From Patella vulgata (Eukaryota > Mollusca > Gastropoda > Patellidae): DNA of 64,000 nt. The position numbers and the translations under genes are program-made. Of the stretch, positions 31,583 to 45,589 are shown in pieces. The stretch spans positions 40,969,501 to 41,033,500 of the forward strand of contig NC_065886.2 in the NCBI RefSeq assembly GCF_932274485.2. Direction: 5' to 3'. The notes below the pieces were generated by a model that saw only the letters and a program-made list of their open reading frames with translations, did no database searches and was not told where the DNA came from. The first letter of the stretch is position 1. The number at the start of each line of letters is the position of its first letter.

Positions 31583-32369
31583 ATAGACCTTTGGTGCTAT
31601 CCCCCCAGAGATCCTTTAATTCCTTTATTTAATTTATAGTTTAAAAAAAGAAAATAATGTGCAAAATCTGCAAATAACTTTCTGCCTGTTCCATCAACCT
31701 GTTTTTGTTTTGAGAAACTAAGTAAGTGTTCTCTTTGGCCAGCCTTTCTCCCGATCACGTGACCATGGATCTAGCTCTCGGATTGGACAAACGGGGCATA
31801 GAACGTCTACAATGTCTACACAGTTCTCTGCATTTCCTGGATGTTTCTCCCAGCAGAGCTCTATTAGAGAAACGAATTTTTATAGTGGAATATTATTTTT
31901 GACCAAAAGTGTAGATAAGTCCAGTTAATCCCCAGCCCACGATTTATAGTTTTACTCCCATTTTGTCATACAGGGTTATTTCACGGGATAACTGGATAGG
32001 ATTTCTTTCTTACCTTATTTATTATCAGCTTACTAATAATTTTTTTCCGAGTTATATGAGATGTCATAATTTTAGTTTAATGTAAGTTTTGAAAGATGAC
32101 CTAATTAACCCCGAGGGAACTCATCTTTGAGGGGATAATAGTGACAGTTGTAAACATCCTCTTTAGCAGCCATCAACTGTCAGTTACATGTCACATATTG
32201 ACACGCAAATGGATGAAATGCTTTCGTTTCATGCAGATCGTCTATTGGCCATTATGTCCATAATAACATAGAGATTATCGCGTTACATCTCTAAGAATAT
32301 ATGGAACAGAAGAATTAATTTGTGACACACCATTCCCGAAAACGCGTACCATATCAGGTTCCAGAAAAA
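31583..32369. other. Intergenic, nothing recognised
   Basis: No coding frame or repeat recognised. Confidence 0.4.
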
Positions 32370-32625
32370 TGATGAAATGAAACAAAAATGACAACAGACA
32401 TTTTGCTCCCACAGACGCCGCTCTACGGTCTACTGTTGTTACGGGTCTTTAATGTGCCGCTAGTATTATACACGAACCTTGGTTTTTCGTGTCATCCCAC
32501 GTAGTGAAAAATAAACAAGGTGAACCGGTAGTGGAAAATATCGATGATCATTTTCAGCCAACACCAGGATCGAATCCGGCATCTCCCGGTTAGTGTGCTA
32601 GCGGCATACCCACTAAGTCTGTTTA
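32370..32625 (-). repeat. SINE-A, old and diverged
   Basis: CATTTTGCTCCCACAGACGC, CACGAACCTTGG and the complement of a box B (CAGGATCGAATCC) are in family order. Confidence 0.65.
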
Positions 32626-32668
32626 AGAGATAAACGAGGGCTGGCGAATATATGGACTAAATTTATGT

Positions 32669-32740
32669 ATTTTTAAAAAACAGTATGTTAAATCTGAATG
32701 AAATTTGGGAACAGGCTTAGCCTATGTAAACCCCTCTCCC
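32669..32740 (-). mobile_element. LINE 3'-end stub with 16-bp target duplication
   Basis: A 72-bp complement of the fragment at 956-1,045, between TGGACTAAATTTATGT (32,653) and TGGACTAAATGTATGT (32,741). Confidence 0.75.
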
Positions 32741-32756
32741 TGGACTAAATGTATGT

Positions 32757-33239
32757 CCACCAACAAAATGTGTAGTATATATACCCTTTATACTGGTTTG
32801 TGGCATTCTTATCAAGTAAAATAAAAGCACCATTAAATGTATCTGGTTAAAAATGGTTATTATGAAATTTTCTTAAAAGATCAACCAAACAAACACACTT
32901 CCTCCACTATATATACAAACGTTTAATTTGTTATCAATTCATTCTAGAATTTAGTCTTACATCAATATTAATCACAAATCAATAACCTAAGAGACATAAA
33001 TGATCAAGAAAATCGATTAAAAAATATTGAAATCTGACTATTTCTATGGTTACATCAATTAATAATGATGATAGATACGACAGGTGGGTGGGTGTATGTT
33101 AAAGACAAGGTGATACAATGATGGTAATACCTGTAAATTGTTTTGATGAGACATTAAACTACAGTACCTTACTTTCTATTCAAATTTAGGGAATATATGA
33201 AATGAAATAAAAGATGTCTTGTTTTCATTCTGGAATGAA
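32757..33239. other. Intergenic, nothing recognised
   Basis: AT-rich sequence without coding signal. Confidence 0.4.
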
Positions 33240-33925
33240 GTAATATTTTATTTTCAGACGGATAAGCTTTATACTCGTTTATAAGACATTCTGGAGATTA
33301 GCCGTATACTCATTTATCAATTAAGGCATTCTGGGGATAAACCTTATACTTTCTTACCCTTTAAGGCGTTTTATTTTCAGGAGGATGAGCTTTATACTCG
33401 TTTTAGTCCCGAAATGACCTAGTTTGTGTCGAGTGGACGTTAAACCCCGTTTCTCTCTTTATACTCGTTTATATTTCCCTGTAAGACATTCTGAAGATTA
33501 GCCGTATACATACTCATTTATCCATTAAGGCATTCTGTGGACAAACCTTATACTTTTTTTACCCTTTAAGGCGTTTTATTTTCAGGAGGATAAGCTTTAT
33601 ACTCGTTTATATTGCCCTATAAGGCATACTGAAGATTAGCCGTGTACTTGTTTATCCTTTAAGGCATTCGGGGCATAAACCTTATACTTTTTTTTACCCT
33701 ATAAGACGTTCCGAGGATTAGCCATATATATTCATTTACCCTATAAGACGTTCCAGGGGATAAGTCTTGTACCCGTTTACCCTATAAAACGTACTGATGA
33801 TAAGCTTTGTACCCATTTACCCTATAGTGCGTTCTGGCGATCCTTTTAGACATTAATAAGAGGTTATGTGACTTATTTACCCAATACAACGTTCTGAGGA
33901 CAACCCCTATATTCATTCATTTATC
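33240..33925 (+). repeat. Minisatellite, roughly 60-bp units
   Basis: Diverged units built on TTTATACTCGTTTA, GGCATTCTGGGGATAA and ACCCTTTAAGGCGTT recur through the region. A SINE-B fragment is inserted at 33,404. Confidence 0.8.
33404..33457 (+). mobile_element. 54-bp SINE-B 3' stub with 13-bp target duplication
   Basis: TAGTCCCGAAATGACC to GTTTCTCTC is only the last part of the family. TTTATACTCGTTT flanks it at 33,391-33,403 and 33,458-33,470. The minisatellite itself carries this motif, so the duplication could partly be the array period. Confidence 0.75.
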
Positions 33926-33993
33926 ATATACGGCGTTTTGAAAATACGCCTTATTTGGCAAGTGTTATTATACTAACTACTTCGTTTCGTTTG

Positions 33994-34234
33994 AGGGGGG
34001 GGGGGGGGCGCGAATGGTTAGCACGTGCGCGCTGCATCATACGGTCTGTCATTGAGTCAACTGGCGTGGTTTCGATTCTCCGATTCCTCGTGGGTTTTCT
34101 CCGGGTGCTCCTGTTTCCTCCCACTGATAAACACCCCTACGCGCAAGCGAATTATTGAAATAAATTGAACCATGTGTTAGTCCCGAAATGACATAGTTTC
34201 GTCGAGTGGACGTACACCCCCCCCCCCCTCTCTC
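33994..34234 (+). repeat. SINE-B with G-run head
   Basis: A G run of 12 or more precedes the head (GAATGGTTAGCACG). Box B region GTGGTTTCGATTCTCC, core TCGTGGGTTTTCTCCGGGTG, tail TCGAGTGGACG then a C run. Confidence 0.85.
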
Positions 34235-35036
34235 AAGTTACACCAGTGGTACAAATAATCCAATCTCAATTCAAATTTATTTGAATGTCGGCCTAATAAT
34301 CAATTCAAATCTTATATTTTGATTGACAGATCAGAGTAACATATCGATTGAACATTGTTAGTGAAAGCCATTTAACATAGCTTGTATTCCCCTAGGCATA
34401 AATACTCTTTAATAATACCACAAAAATTTACACAAATAATCAATATCCTTTCTATGTGTATTATGGCTGTTTGATTAGTTGACGAGAGAAAGAGAGAGAG
34501 AGGGAGAGAAGCCGCTGGGGGGGGGGGGGGGGGGGTAGCGGTGTGAGACGGAAATATGAAAGAGTTTATCGTGGGAGAGGGGGTGATAAGAAATGGTTTA
34601 AGGTCTATTCAACACAATTTAGCTTTTCAAGGACTTTCACTTTAATAATTGGTTTGCGTTTAAAGATTGTAACTCGAGGGAATAGTCATTTCCTTGGGTT
34701 TGTGGCATCACTTAAACCATAGGAATCCATGTTTAACACATAAGAAACACTGCGCATGTTCATACCATTTTTGTATCGGTTCCACGATTCTTTACAATAC
34801 AATGCCTGTGGTTAATATTTATTATTGTGCTACAGCACTGTGTTTCTGTCGACAGTTGTGAATTTGGGAGACAAGTGCTAAATAAACACACGGTTATTTA
34901 CACATAATAGTTTACACAAAATGGCCAAATCATCGGTCATACAACAGATTGCTAAGATTTTTAATATCATACACAGTACCGTAAAACTGTATCGTTGGTA
35001 TATAATCAGAGGTGAAGTGGTATCGGGTGTTTTAGA
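34235..35036. other. Intergenic with GA and G runs
   Basis: (GA)n at about 34,490-34,510 and a G tract of about 18 at about 34,517. The stretch 34,593-34,670 may be a very old SINE-B. A 90-codon frame at 34,921 has no domain and runs into the next SINE. Confidence 0.4.
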
Positions 35037-35185
35037 ACAAATAAAATGGGGTTCAACGTACTACTGTTCCGCTCCGACTGAACTAATGAGCATACGCAAT
35101 ATAGTGTGCTATGGGGTTATTTTGCGTGCTCGCCAATGTGTACTGGGCGCATCAGTTTTTCGTCACATCCGAACAACATGTGTTC
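35037..35185 (-). repeat. SINE-A, truncated
   Basis: AATGGGGTTCAACGTACTAC to CGCCAATGTGTACTGGG and CATCCGAAC. Confidence 0.75.
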
Positions 35186-35734
35186 TAGAATGAATTAGCA
35201 TTCCTGTCCCGTGCATGCCATAATCATTAAGAATGATACATTTTATTTTCTGCGGCACGATATATAAATGGTCATTTTAGGAAATTGATAAACTTCCATC
35301 TCTGTGTCTTATGTACTGTCTTAGTTTAAGACCTCACTAATTACCATATATATTTTAGCATTGGAGAAAAATGATCTTTTAAAAGCAAAATGTTTACTTT
35401 AGAGTGTAGATTCATATTTAATTATTTCCGAAATGGCCTCCGGGGGGTTCGTGGCACTCCATATATGAGTAGAGTTAATGGCATACTTATGTATTTTATC
35501 TATAAAATATCTAGCATACATACCCATTAAACATATGTTAAATATTACTCCCACTCCTTAACTTAACCTTGTTAAACAGCAAAAACGTCTTAGGGGTGAA
35601 ATGTATAAACAAAAACAAAAAAGTCCGTTTTAAGGCCTCTTGGGTCAAGCCAACCCCACATATTTTCTGGTCATCCATAATACTTAGTCTAAATAAATGT
35701 CACATTTGTTTTACAAAATATTTCGCCTTAAAAC

Positions 35735-36070
35735 AAAGAAATATTCATAATAACATTTAACTTGACATATTTGACCATAGGCTACAAAACTATTCATGTA
35801 ATTATCAAGCAAATGTCCCAATGTTAATAAATTACTTGCCTTTCTTTACTTAGTGCAAAGACGCTTAGAAACAAGACCATTGTTATTATATACTTACCGC
35901 CCATTTTTACGGAAATATTCATAATAAAAATTAACTTGGCGTATTTGATTTACGGTCACATAACCTTGAACAAACCTTAAATGGCCATAGGCTATAAAAC
36001 TATTAACATAATTTACGAACGGGCTACTTACCTTTATTTACTTAGTGCAATTACAGTTCGAAATCAAACC
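35735..36070 (+). repeat. Imperfect direct duplication
   Basis: GAAATATTCATAATAA, CCATAGGCTA.AAAACTATT and CTTTACTTAGTGCAA-like blocks recur 174-210 bp apart in the same order. Confidence 0.6.
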
Positions 36071-39000
36071 CTACATTACTTTAGCGCATACACTTATAAT
36101 AGCATGTTTACTTGTACCCGATTAACTTAATGTGAAATAACCAGGTAGTTAACTTCTCGTGTTCAGATCATTTTAGGACATATATGTAACTGTTTTATTT
36201 ATTTTTTCGGAGGGTGGTGTTCCTTCCAACCCTTCATCACATCGTAAAAATTCGGTTCCACACGTGTACTGACGTCGAACGACTAGAAACCTTTTTCATA
36301 CAAACACCTTACAATCCTGAACAATTCCGAGTCGTTTAGGGGGCAGTCGAGCCCGGATAATTTTAGTTGTGATAATAATTCTTAGCATAGTCATGGCTAC
36401 TGCGACTTAATGTAAAAATAACCCGTTACGTGCAAATTTACACTGTGAATGTCCAATATCATAAATTAAATAGGACTAGAAATCTACCCTTGTAAAACGC
36501 CATTGTTTTTTTTTTAAGATTTGTTTTACAGAATCGGGCTTGATTATCATGAAATAAGGATGCCATTAATTGATCACGACACGTTTTAAATTCCATTCTT
36601 TGTGTCATAAATATAGGACTATGAAAATACATGCTATAAACTCAGTATTCCTTTTCAAATAGTAATTATTAAGTAAACCGTGTAAACAAACGATAGCCGT
36701 ACATCCTGAATATATTATTAATAAAGCGGTTACTTTGAATCTGATATTTATCGGTAAATTCTGTATCTATTGTTGCATCAGCAATTAAAATAATACATTC
36801 TTAATTCATACAGGTGTGTTAGCCAGGGCTATAAAGATACATACATTGCATAACCTACATAGCTTATAACAAGGTGATAGACCTTAACTGGAGAGATATC
36901 ACACCTTCATTCATAACTTTATTTCATTCATAAACGCCTCGTGCCTCAAGGATGTCGTATGTCACATTACACGCTTATTGATAATCACATCTACCAGCGG
37001 TTAACTAATCTGTTCTTGACTTTAACTTTGGGTGAGGAATCTTTATAAGGGATTTTGTATCATTATAATCATATTCTGATTCTAATATCCAGGTATGTAT
37101 ATTTTGTCTTAAAAATTATGATTTCATATCGACGGTATATTTACCACAAGTGGGTTAATGCTTTTACTCCGTATTGTTATATTAATAACATGCTACCTAA
37201 ACAATGAAACATTAAAACTTTTTCATAACCCGTGACTTTAAACTAAAATCGTTTGTTATCTTATTTCTTTTGCTGGTGAGAGAAATAGAGAGGGGGGGGG
37301 GTATTATTTCAATAATTCGCTTCGGCACAGATGTATTTAAAGTGAGGGATGGGGGAAATTGAAAGACGTTGGGAAAACTCACGAGGATAGGCATGTGAGC
37401 CTTGTATCTTGATCACGAAAACTGACTCAATGGAAGAGTTATGGCCTAAATCACACGTGTTAAACTATGTGATATATTTAAAATACCTATGTATTTTCGA
37501 TTCTAAATTATCTTATTATATACTAATTTGGAAAATAATAATATTATACAGAATATAAAATTAAAAAAAGGGCTTGCAGCTAATTTCAGATCAATGTTTT
37601 TGCAAAGATGAATTTAACGTAAGAAACAAATCTTTGTTAATGGGGTTATATTTGTGTCATCTTTGATGTTTTAAAATTGGGCGCAGACATACATTAAGTC
37701 TCTTTTTGTCATTTGCGAGGTATGTAATCCCTGTGATTGTTAGATCTATAAAGGAAATATCAGTATAAAATCGTTCAATATTGAAAATTTGTCAACGTTC
37801 GGCATATTCCGTTAACCATGTAAACGGAAAATGCTCACACCAGCTCCACCGGCAATCTTCTTGAACATCGTTGATGGGCCTGTTTTTAATCCGAATTAGC
37901 CCACGTCGGGAGATTATCTACCGTTGATATTTTGATTTCTTAATTAAATGTTAATTACTCAATTTGAATAAGCATGTAGTTTAGTGTGGATTAAGCCGTG
38001 CAAAAATAGACAATTATCTTTGGCTTTAATGTTCTGCTTTCATTAAAATTGCACTTACCTATATTGTTACATTATTCAAAAAACATGCAAGCGATATTTA
38101 AATAGCTCTTCGCGGTGAGCCACTCCAGTAAAAGCGTAAACACGTACAATAAGAATGACCTAATATTCTCGAGTGTCAACCTGACCTGTGTCGCTGGTAA
38201 GACTTTACAGCCTGCATCAAAGTCGACAGAAAAAAGGATAAGTCGGATGTAAAAAGGAATAATAAACGTTTAAATGTGACTAAACCCTGTCTAACATACA
38301 CTTGATAAAGTATTAGCATGCATGACAAGTCACGTGAGGGACACGTGGGTGATCAGAAAAATTGAAGAACCTTTTGTGCTAGGCGCGCCATCATTACGTC
38401 ATGGCGCAAACTGTCCGGATTAATTGTCGTACACATCATTGTCTTTATTCAATTATACGATCAGCTTTGTAACTATCGTTCTAGTTAATGTGTTTGGAAC
38501 AAATTTAAAGCTAGGACTTAATCCTAATTGATCTTCACGCGTTTCATGTTATTTTGTGGACCAGCAACAAAAGTTGTAGTTTTTAATATATTGTGGTCAG
38601 TCGTTGGTCTCATGTCCATGGACGAGAACAATAATGCGGGGTGTAAGAGTACGGTTTTGGTTTAATGTTGTACTCTGTGCCACAAAATGTCGCATAAAAC
38701 TACTCCCAAGTATTCTTCATACTTTTCAGCAAAGTGTACCAATCCATTAATACATCTGTAATATTAACATCATGAAAATCGTAATTCATCGAATCGCCAG
38801 CACCTCAACAATATTAATAACTGAACCAGAACTCGAAATTTACAGTCAGTTCGTGAGCATGTTTCATCCGCATTACTCTGGGCTTCTCTAACTAGACTCT
38901 TAACCGTGACCTTCTATGCCAGTTTAATGATAGCTCAATCATTAGAAAACGCCAAGCCTTTAGAAAATTATCTATATAATTATATAGTAACGTGTATTCC

Positions 39001-39568
39001 ATATAATTATGTCATGTGTTATAATTATATATATGGTATTAATGAATTGATTTATACTAAGGCTATAGTACTAAATAATACATGGAGTAATGTTTGTATG
39101 TAGTTATAATAATAAAGTTATGGTGAAGTTTGTATATAAACCATAAAGAACTCTATAAAGATGAAGCTTCTGGAAACTTGTGTCATATAAAAAATTATAT
39201 GGGAGAGTCAAATTGTATGTCTTTCCAGATGTTAACTCCATTAAATGGACGAATACCACTGATGGGTGGTTAATAACAGGGTTGTTGCTACAGCAAGTGG
39301 TCATTATAGCCTTAATCCTTGCAGTTTCTTTATTCACACCTGACCACAAATGATTTCAAGGGGTTTAAACCTGGACAATTAGAAGAGGTTAAGTAATAAA
39401 ATAGGTTTTTATAGACGGACGAAGAATGAAGTGGTCAGTGGATTTATGATTGGCAGGTGTGTTGTCATTGTATTTATTGGATTAAGGACAAATAATGAGA
39501 CGAAATGTTTGCGATACATAAGATTATTTTACATATTTATATCCCTGGGGTAAATGAAGTATGGGTAC

Positions 39569-39570
<2 letters not shown>
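36071..39570. other. Intergenic, no supported gene
   Basis: A partial SINE-B-like stretch on the minus strand at 37,270-37,400 (CAATAATTCGCTTCGGC, AAAACTCACGAGGATAGG). AT-rich palindromic sequence at about 38,968-39,035. No coding evidence. Confidence 0.4.
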
Positions 39571-39607
<37 letters not shown>

Positions 39608-39735
39608 TCATTTGGGGACTAATATATGGTTCAATTTTATTTCAATAATTTCCTTTAGCAGTGGAAAGAAACTAGTGGCACTGGAGAACATCGACGAGGT
39701 TGGACAGGAAACCCTTGTCCTTGTCACGTTCAAGC
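39571..39735 (-). repeat. SINE-B 3' part with (GA)n tail
   Basis: An uninterrupted GA tract (39,571-39,604) is followed by GGGGACTAATATATGGTTCA, CAGTGGAAAGAAAC, ACGAGGTTGGACAGG and CCTTGTCACGTTCA, all in the family's minus-strand order. Confidence 0.85.
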
Positions 39736-42700
39736 GAAAAAATGCAAGGAGCAACAAAATCTAATTTAGTGAAATAAGAAACTTATCGAACTAAAAGAAC
39801 ATACTAATTCACCATTTGATTCGGAAGAACACATGTGAGAGATGTTAATCACTATAAAACGAACGAAAACGTGTGGATGTGTGATTGAGAGAACAGGCCA
39901 TTGAAGAAGGAAAATGGGATATTCAAGGGTATCCTCATTCCTTAAGATCACAACACGTGACCGTAGAACTCAAAACGCAGCAGATTATGTTACATTTAGT
40001 CCTTTAAGTGCCTTTCAGTGGCCATTCATGGTGTCTAAAATTTCATTTTTGAACACTTCTGTCAGTATTCATTTCTGTTATCAGAAACAGTTAAGAAAAT
40101 CAACAACCTTTTTATTCTATAGAATAAAGAACTTTAGTGCTATTGAAACCTCTAACCCTCTAATTTTTAGTTATTTCTTCCCAGAAGAGCACTTCTAATT
40201 TATTTGGGAGGTGGGTATGTTATTGGATTATAGTTACTTTATATAGTGAATGAAATAATAAAGTCTACTGAAAGTTTTATTTGTCAAAATCAAAAAAACA
40301 ATAATAGAAAGATATTTTTCCAGTGATAGCAAGTCTAGCCAAGACTAAGTTAGCTGTTCTTCAGGCTGTAACGATCTCTTTAATGGGTAAAAATTAACAA
40401 CATTCCAATTTCATGAAACATAAGGGTTAATTCTCCAGACATTTTATCATTTGCATATTGCAAGCAAGTTTCGATTCGTGTCTGTCACTTTTAAAACTAG
40501 GTCACGTCTGTTTGATGTATCGTCTGCTCTACGTCTATAATCAAAGTTCATTGGGTTTCGATACAGATTTACTGCACGCCAGATGTCCAGTGAACATGTG
40601 ACCTTGTCGTCGTCTGCTTACATTTTCTCCGTCCTGTTTTGATGCTGTCTTAAACTTTATCTTTTCTTCATTACCAATATCTTAATCACTTATCCAAATA
40701 CTTCTTCTTTTGTTATCGCGTGCTGTGATCACACTCTCCGTTATCGACTTACTGACTGCCAATCATCCATTTGACCCAAAACATGACCTCAACATCATCC
40801 AATCGAATCGTTGATGACGTCATTTATCCGCCCATTTAGCGGTTGTTCAGCCTTTGTCGGTGGTTAATGTGTAAAAATAGATTGACACGGGAGAGCGTTT
40901 CAATGGATAGCGACCGGCCAGTATTTACTATGTTATTATTATGTAGATATATGTCACATAGTCTAGGATATGTGCATTGAGGACACTGGAAAAGGTAGGT
41001 AGACTAGAAGCTCTAGTATTTGTGGATTTATAACTGGATTTCAAGACCGAAGCCTTAATTATGTGGTGCTTATTGAATGTGCTTCTTGTCTGTTATGTGG
41101 CCTCTGCAAACACGCGAATAGTCTTCGACTAGCAACGTTTCGTCTGGGACTACAGTATGAAACGATGGATGCATGCTGTACACTGCCAGCTGTATGGAAT
41201 GTTTCTCGTTGAATTATTCCTTCGTTGTCAGCCTTTGTATTGGCTTAATCGGGACTTAAATGGCCCCATTTAACTTGCATTGGGAGGATTATTATAGTCA
41301 GCATAATCGATCGATCACTCAGCATGTTCCGACATATACTGGTGTCGATGTGGTCGTAGACCTGAGTCTAGGGACATGTTTTAGTAGATTATACAGTGTT
41401 ACGAGTATTAGTGTTACATATGATGTTGGACATTATGTATGTAAATGTGTGGATATTGATTGACATCATATTATCTACGTGTATATATTCCACAATACCC
41501 TACAGGGAGTCGGAATGTAAAGTAATCATAAAACATCCTGATCGATATTTAATAATGTGCCAGACCTATGTAATGAATTAAAATAAATATCTGTCATAAG
41601 TCACCTAATCATGGTGTAGACATTTATTTATTCCGCCCGTTGAGTGATGCATTACATGAAAGATCCTAAAATTTGGTTGTAAATCATAACGTTAAGATCG
41701 ATATTTAATAATTGTCTAGACCAACGCAGTGAATTAAAATGAATAACGTACGTATATCTCTCATGAAATTACAGCAATAAGTCATTCTGTATTATACATT
41801 TATTTAGTCCGCCCGTAGAACGGCGATATCGTGTTCGGCAGAAAAGTTACCCAAAATAAGAACTTATTTACTAATTTGTCAGACCAGTGTGTTAAAATGA
41901 ATAACATTTCTCTACTAAAATTTGCCATTTACATGTATTAGTGTTCCACTTTTTCCTGTAGTAGACATTTATTCCCTATGCAAAGACGATGCCATGTTCT
42001 ACACGGATGTTCCTTGGGTAATCCGGATAGCTGGATGCATTTGTAAATACTGTATACTAACAATTCTTCAATTGATAGCCCCATGGTGTCGACATTGCAA
42101 GGATGTCGGTGCTAATTTGAATTCCATGTTTACAAATGTATAATCCCAGGCGCATTGAAACTTTCTGAATGCACAAAGAAAGCCCGACGCCTCAAAGCGT
42201 CTTTCCTGCGATAGTACATGTACAAGCCTTAGGTACATACATGTACAAGCCTGAGGTACATACATGTACATGTATCAACTAAGTGCAGATGTGATGTGCT
42301 TTGGTATTCTTTAGTGCCTGAAGAATTTGCAGACGGTACTAGTTTGTGTTGGTGCTGAGCGATACCGAACTCACCATATACATTAATACATTGTTTGCTC
42401 CACTGTGTATAGTACACAGACCAGCGTTGGGTTTTCAAGAACATTTGTATGAAGTCGGCATCGTCATTATCAGGATGTTATTGATTGTGACCATGTATAG
42501 AATTGCTGTGAATGACTGCGGTCAATGTGTTTTAGGAGTTCCCCGTGCAGGAAATAGAATAATTATTGATTCTCAATGTAAATTTGCCAGCTTTGTCTAA
42601 AATATAAAAAGAGAGTTTATTGATTGTGACTCAAACATATAATCATACATTCACAAAGTTTAAAATTTCCTGTGTTTAAAAAATTCTAGATACCAAAATC

Positions 42701-43385
42701 TGTCACTTTATCTGCATGGAAAGTGTACCGAACAGGGATTGGGTTTTGTGTTAGGTATTGACGTTTGTCGATAGATTCTGAAATCGCTCAAACCAAAACA
42801 AGACGGGGAACCTTGCGGTATGAAACCACATAGAAGCTAATCTTGAGATACCGATCAAAACTAGTGCACCAGTAAGCTGTAGGTAGTGTCGATTCGTCAT
42901 GCACGGTAGGCGTTCTCTTTCTAGACCATCTGATAACACTTCTCGCATAATGAACAAAATTCTGTTGTACATTTGTATAGAAGACGATACTTGCAACGAA
43001 CGGGATGTTGACTTTCGTTTTATGAATATTTCAAAAGACAAGATCACAAAGTAAATAGTTCGTTGATGTGTTAAAGGAGGACTCGGTGATAGGGTAACCA
43101 TCTCCAATGTTTTTAAATTGATGGATAACCCAAAGAGTATAATGTTCTTACCGTTCTGTTCAAATATTGAGAAGATTCGTCGTTCTGTTTTGAATAATTT
43201 AACGTTAATATTGAATATCGTCATCCCAGACAATACTTTTGTACATGTATCCCATTTGTTTACGTCAGTAACTAATGAAAGGGGTTGCTTGCATCCGGCA
43301 AAGTGCTTCTTATATTCTGGCGTTTTTAGACATATGTTTGGTAATTCGCGATTGTATTCGGTTCGTGTCTCTTTGACTGAAAAGG
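39736..43385. other. Intergenic, no supported gene
   Basis: A two-to-three-copy repeat with GGTACATACATGTACAAGCC lies at 42,210-42,270. The 160-codon minus-strand frame at 42,751-43,233 has no recognisable domain. Confidence 0.4.
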
Positions 43386-43897
43386 GAACTGCGGTGGCTC
43401 AGTGAGTAAGATGCTGGCTCGCCGCCGGTGTTGACCCTACGCGTTCCCTTCGTCAGTGGAGCAGGACGGAGGTCCTACCAAGGACAATTGTCTAGTCGTT
43501 CAGATGGGAATAAAAACCGAGGTGCCGTGTATACGTAAAAGAACCGTAGTTGGAATTAGATAGTAAGAGTAGGCCGTAGCCCCGCTGCAATATTCTCCTC
43601 ATAGCAGACTGCATGGCGTATACCCGTCTTCATTAGACCAGTACGTGCAGAAAAGTAGAGAGAGAGAGAGAGAGAGAAACGGGGCTTAACGTCCACTCGA
43701 CACAAACTAGGTTATTTCGGGACTAACATATGGTTTTTTAATTTTATTTCAATAATTCGCTTGCGCGTAGGGGTCTTTAGCAGTGGGAGGAAACCGGAGG
43801 ACCCGGAGAAAACCCACGAGGTTGGACAGGCGACCCTACTCCTTGTCACGTACAACCGGGGGCAGAAAAGTAGAACGTTAAACCCCATTTAACATTT
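43386..43897 (+). mobile_element. SINE-A, near complete, split by a nested SINE-B
   Basis: Head GCGGTGGCTCAGTGAGTAAG, body GTCTAGTCGTTCAGATGGG. The tail resumes at 43,874 as AACGTTAAACCCC. The parts 43,386-43,658 and 43,862-43,897 join across the insertion. Confidence 0.93.
43659..43861 (-). mobile_element. SINE-B nested in SINE-A, 12-bp target duplication
   Basis: GCAGAAAAGTAG occurs at 43,647-43,658 and 43,862-43,873. The copy is 5'-truncated just after the tRNA-like head. Confidence 0.94.
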
Positions 43898-45589
43898 GTA
43901 ACTGTAAATCACACAAATACAGCTATACCTGGCTGCAAGAATGTATTTACTTGTACATGCTTGTCTCCCAGAGACTGTATTTCTAGAACTAGTGATATAA
44001 TCAATACTGTCAATATCTGTACAGGTGCAAACGTATCACCACTCATGCATATTTTTTTTTTATTTTAATGAAAAAGTCCACGAGGTTCGTGTCTCACCAG
44101 ATTTCTAGTAGGCTAGTTTGGAATTTTGTGTCAAGCGCGAGAATGCCAGACTCAAAGGATCCCTTTAACTCAGTTCGAAATGGTTATCATTTTGTGTTAA
44201 ATTTAACCTGAAAATGATGGACACAATTTGTAGTTAAGTCTTTGCTCGATTCTGTGTTAAAACCCATGATAAATATGTGACATTCTCTGATTTTATAGAC
44301 CAGATAAGACCAGTGCTATGGGTTATCTTGGAGGATTATGTGCATTCTCACAACTATAATTCGATCGACTGATCGACTATTTAAACACGAAAGTATTATT
44401 TTTGTAATGACCTAGACATGTAGAACGTTATATGTAAACGATAGATGCCAGTACGAATGTCCGGTGATGCAGAAAATTAAAACGTGAGCAACCCCACTTC
44501 ATTTCATTTAAGAAAATGACTTTTTACTAAAACAATCCAGATTTAAAATATGGTGTTGATTACCCCATTTAAAGTAAGTTTAAAAGGAAAACCAATCTAA
44601 AAATGTATCGTAGCTCACAGCAATTTTACGGTGAAGTGCCCATTGAGTGAGATCTGAAATCCCACGTAGATCTATAGTGTTATTATGTAGCTTTTAATAG
44701 AAATTTACAACAAACATAGGTCGATTACACGGACAGTTTAATGTCTGTTAGGTCGATCCACGTTCTGGGACGGAATTTAGAATGTCGCACCACTTAGGTG
44801 TTCTCCTGGAACTGTTATTAGGCTTTACAAGTAGTATAACAGACAATCATTATTCTCCTTATTATGCGTTAGAATATAATGGCGAACTTTAAGAATGGAA
44901 TTAAGTCGTCGTATATTGAAGTAACAAAGCTTCCCACGATCGCTAAATGTAGGTTAACAGAACTCGGTTGTTTGGCAATGGAACCTCTCTATTAAAACAT
45001 GGAGCAATTTAACCTGTTAATTTGTCAATAGAATAGGAATGTGGAGTTATTGTAAAACCAAGTACAAAACGGTCGACTTGGAATTCGTAACATTTAGCCT
45101 GTAATTGCTACCAGGAATAGAAAGTTTAGGATTTTGTTTTTCTACATTTGAGAAATGTCACTATTTGATAAACCGCCTTCGTTGTTCTCAAATGAATAAT
45201 AGTTTTAAGAATTTCAGCTTAAACTTCGAACACCGATGTCCTTCACAAAACAATATATGATATGCTTACACTTTCTATAGTACTAGCCGATAACACCTTT
45301 GATTTTTTTTTAGGAGAAAGTTGTTCACTTGAATTTAAATAGCCAATATTATCGCGTCATTTAGCATTTATATCGGATTAGTGTGTTGCACGTGGTAGAG
45401 GATGATGTCTTTCTAGAACACCAGATGCTTCTTTCTCATTATTAATGAATGCATTATTAATGTGTTAATGAATGCATCAAGAAATTAATTCAAAAGATAT
45501 TTTAGGCGTTCATTTATCATTTCTAAAATCTTTAGCCGGACGTTCCGCGGTAAACATGACACTGACTCAGTAACCAGGATGTCTTGATG
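43898..45589. other. Intergenic, nothing recognised
   Basis: Only a SINE tail-like stub (CCCCACTTCATTTCATTTAAG) near 44,490. Confidence 0.4.

Noticed and set aside
42751-43233. 160-codon minus-strand open frame
   Set aside because: Composition and lack of motifs fit chance. There is no paralogue or exon context.
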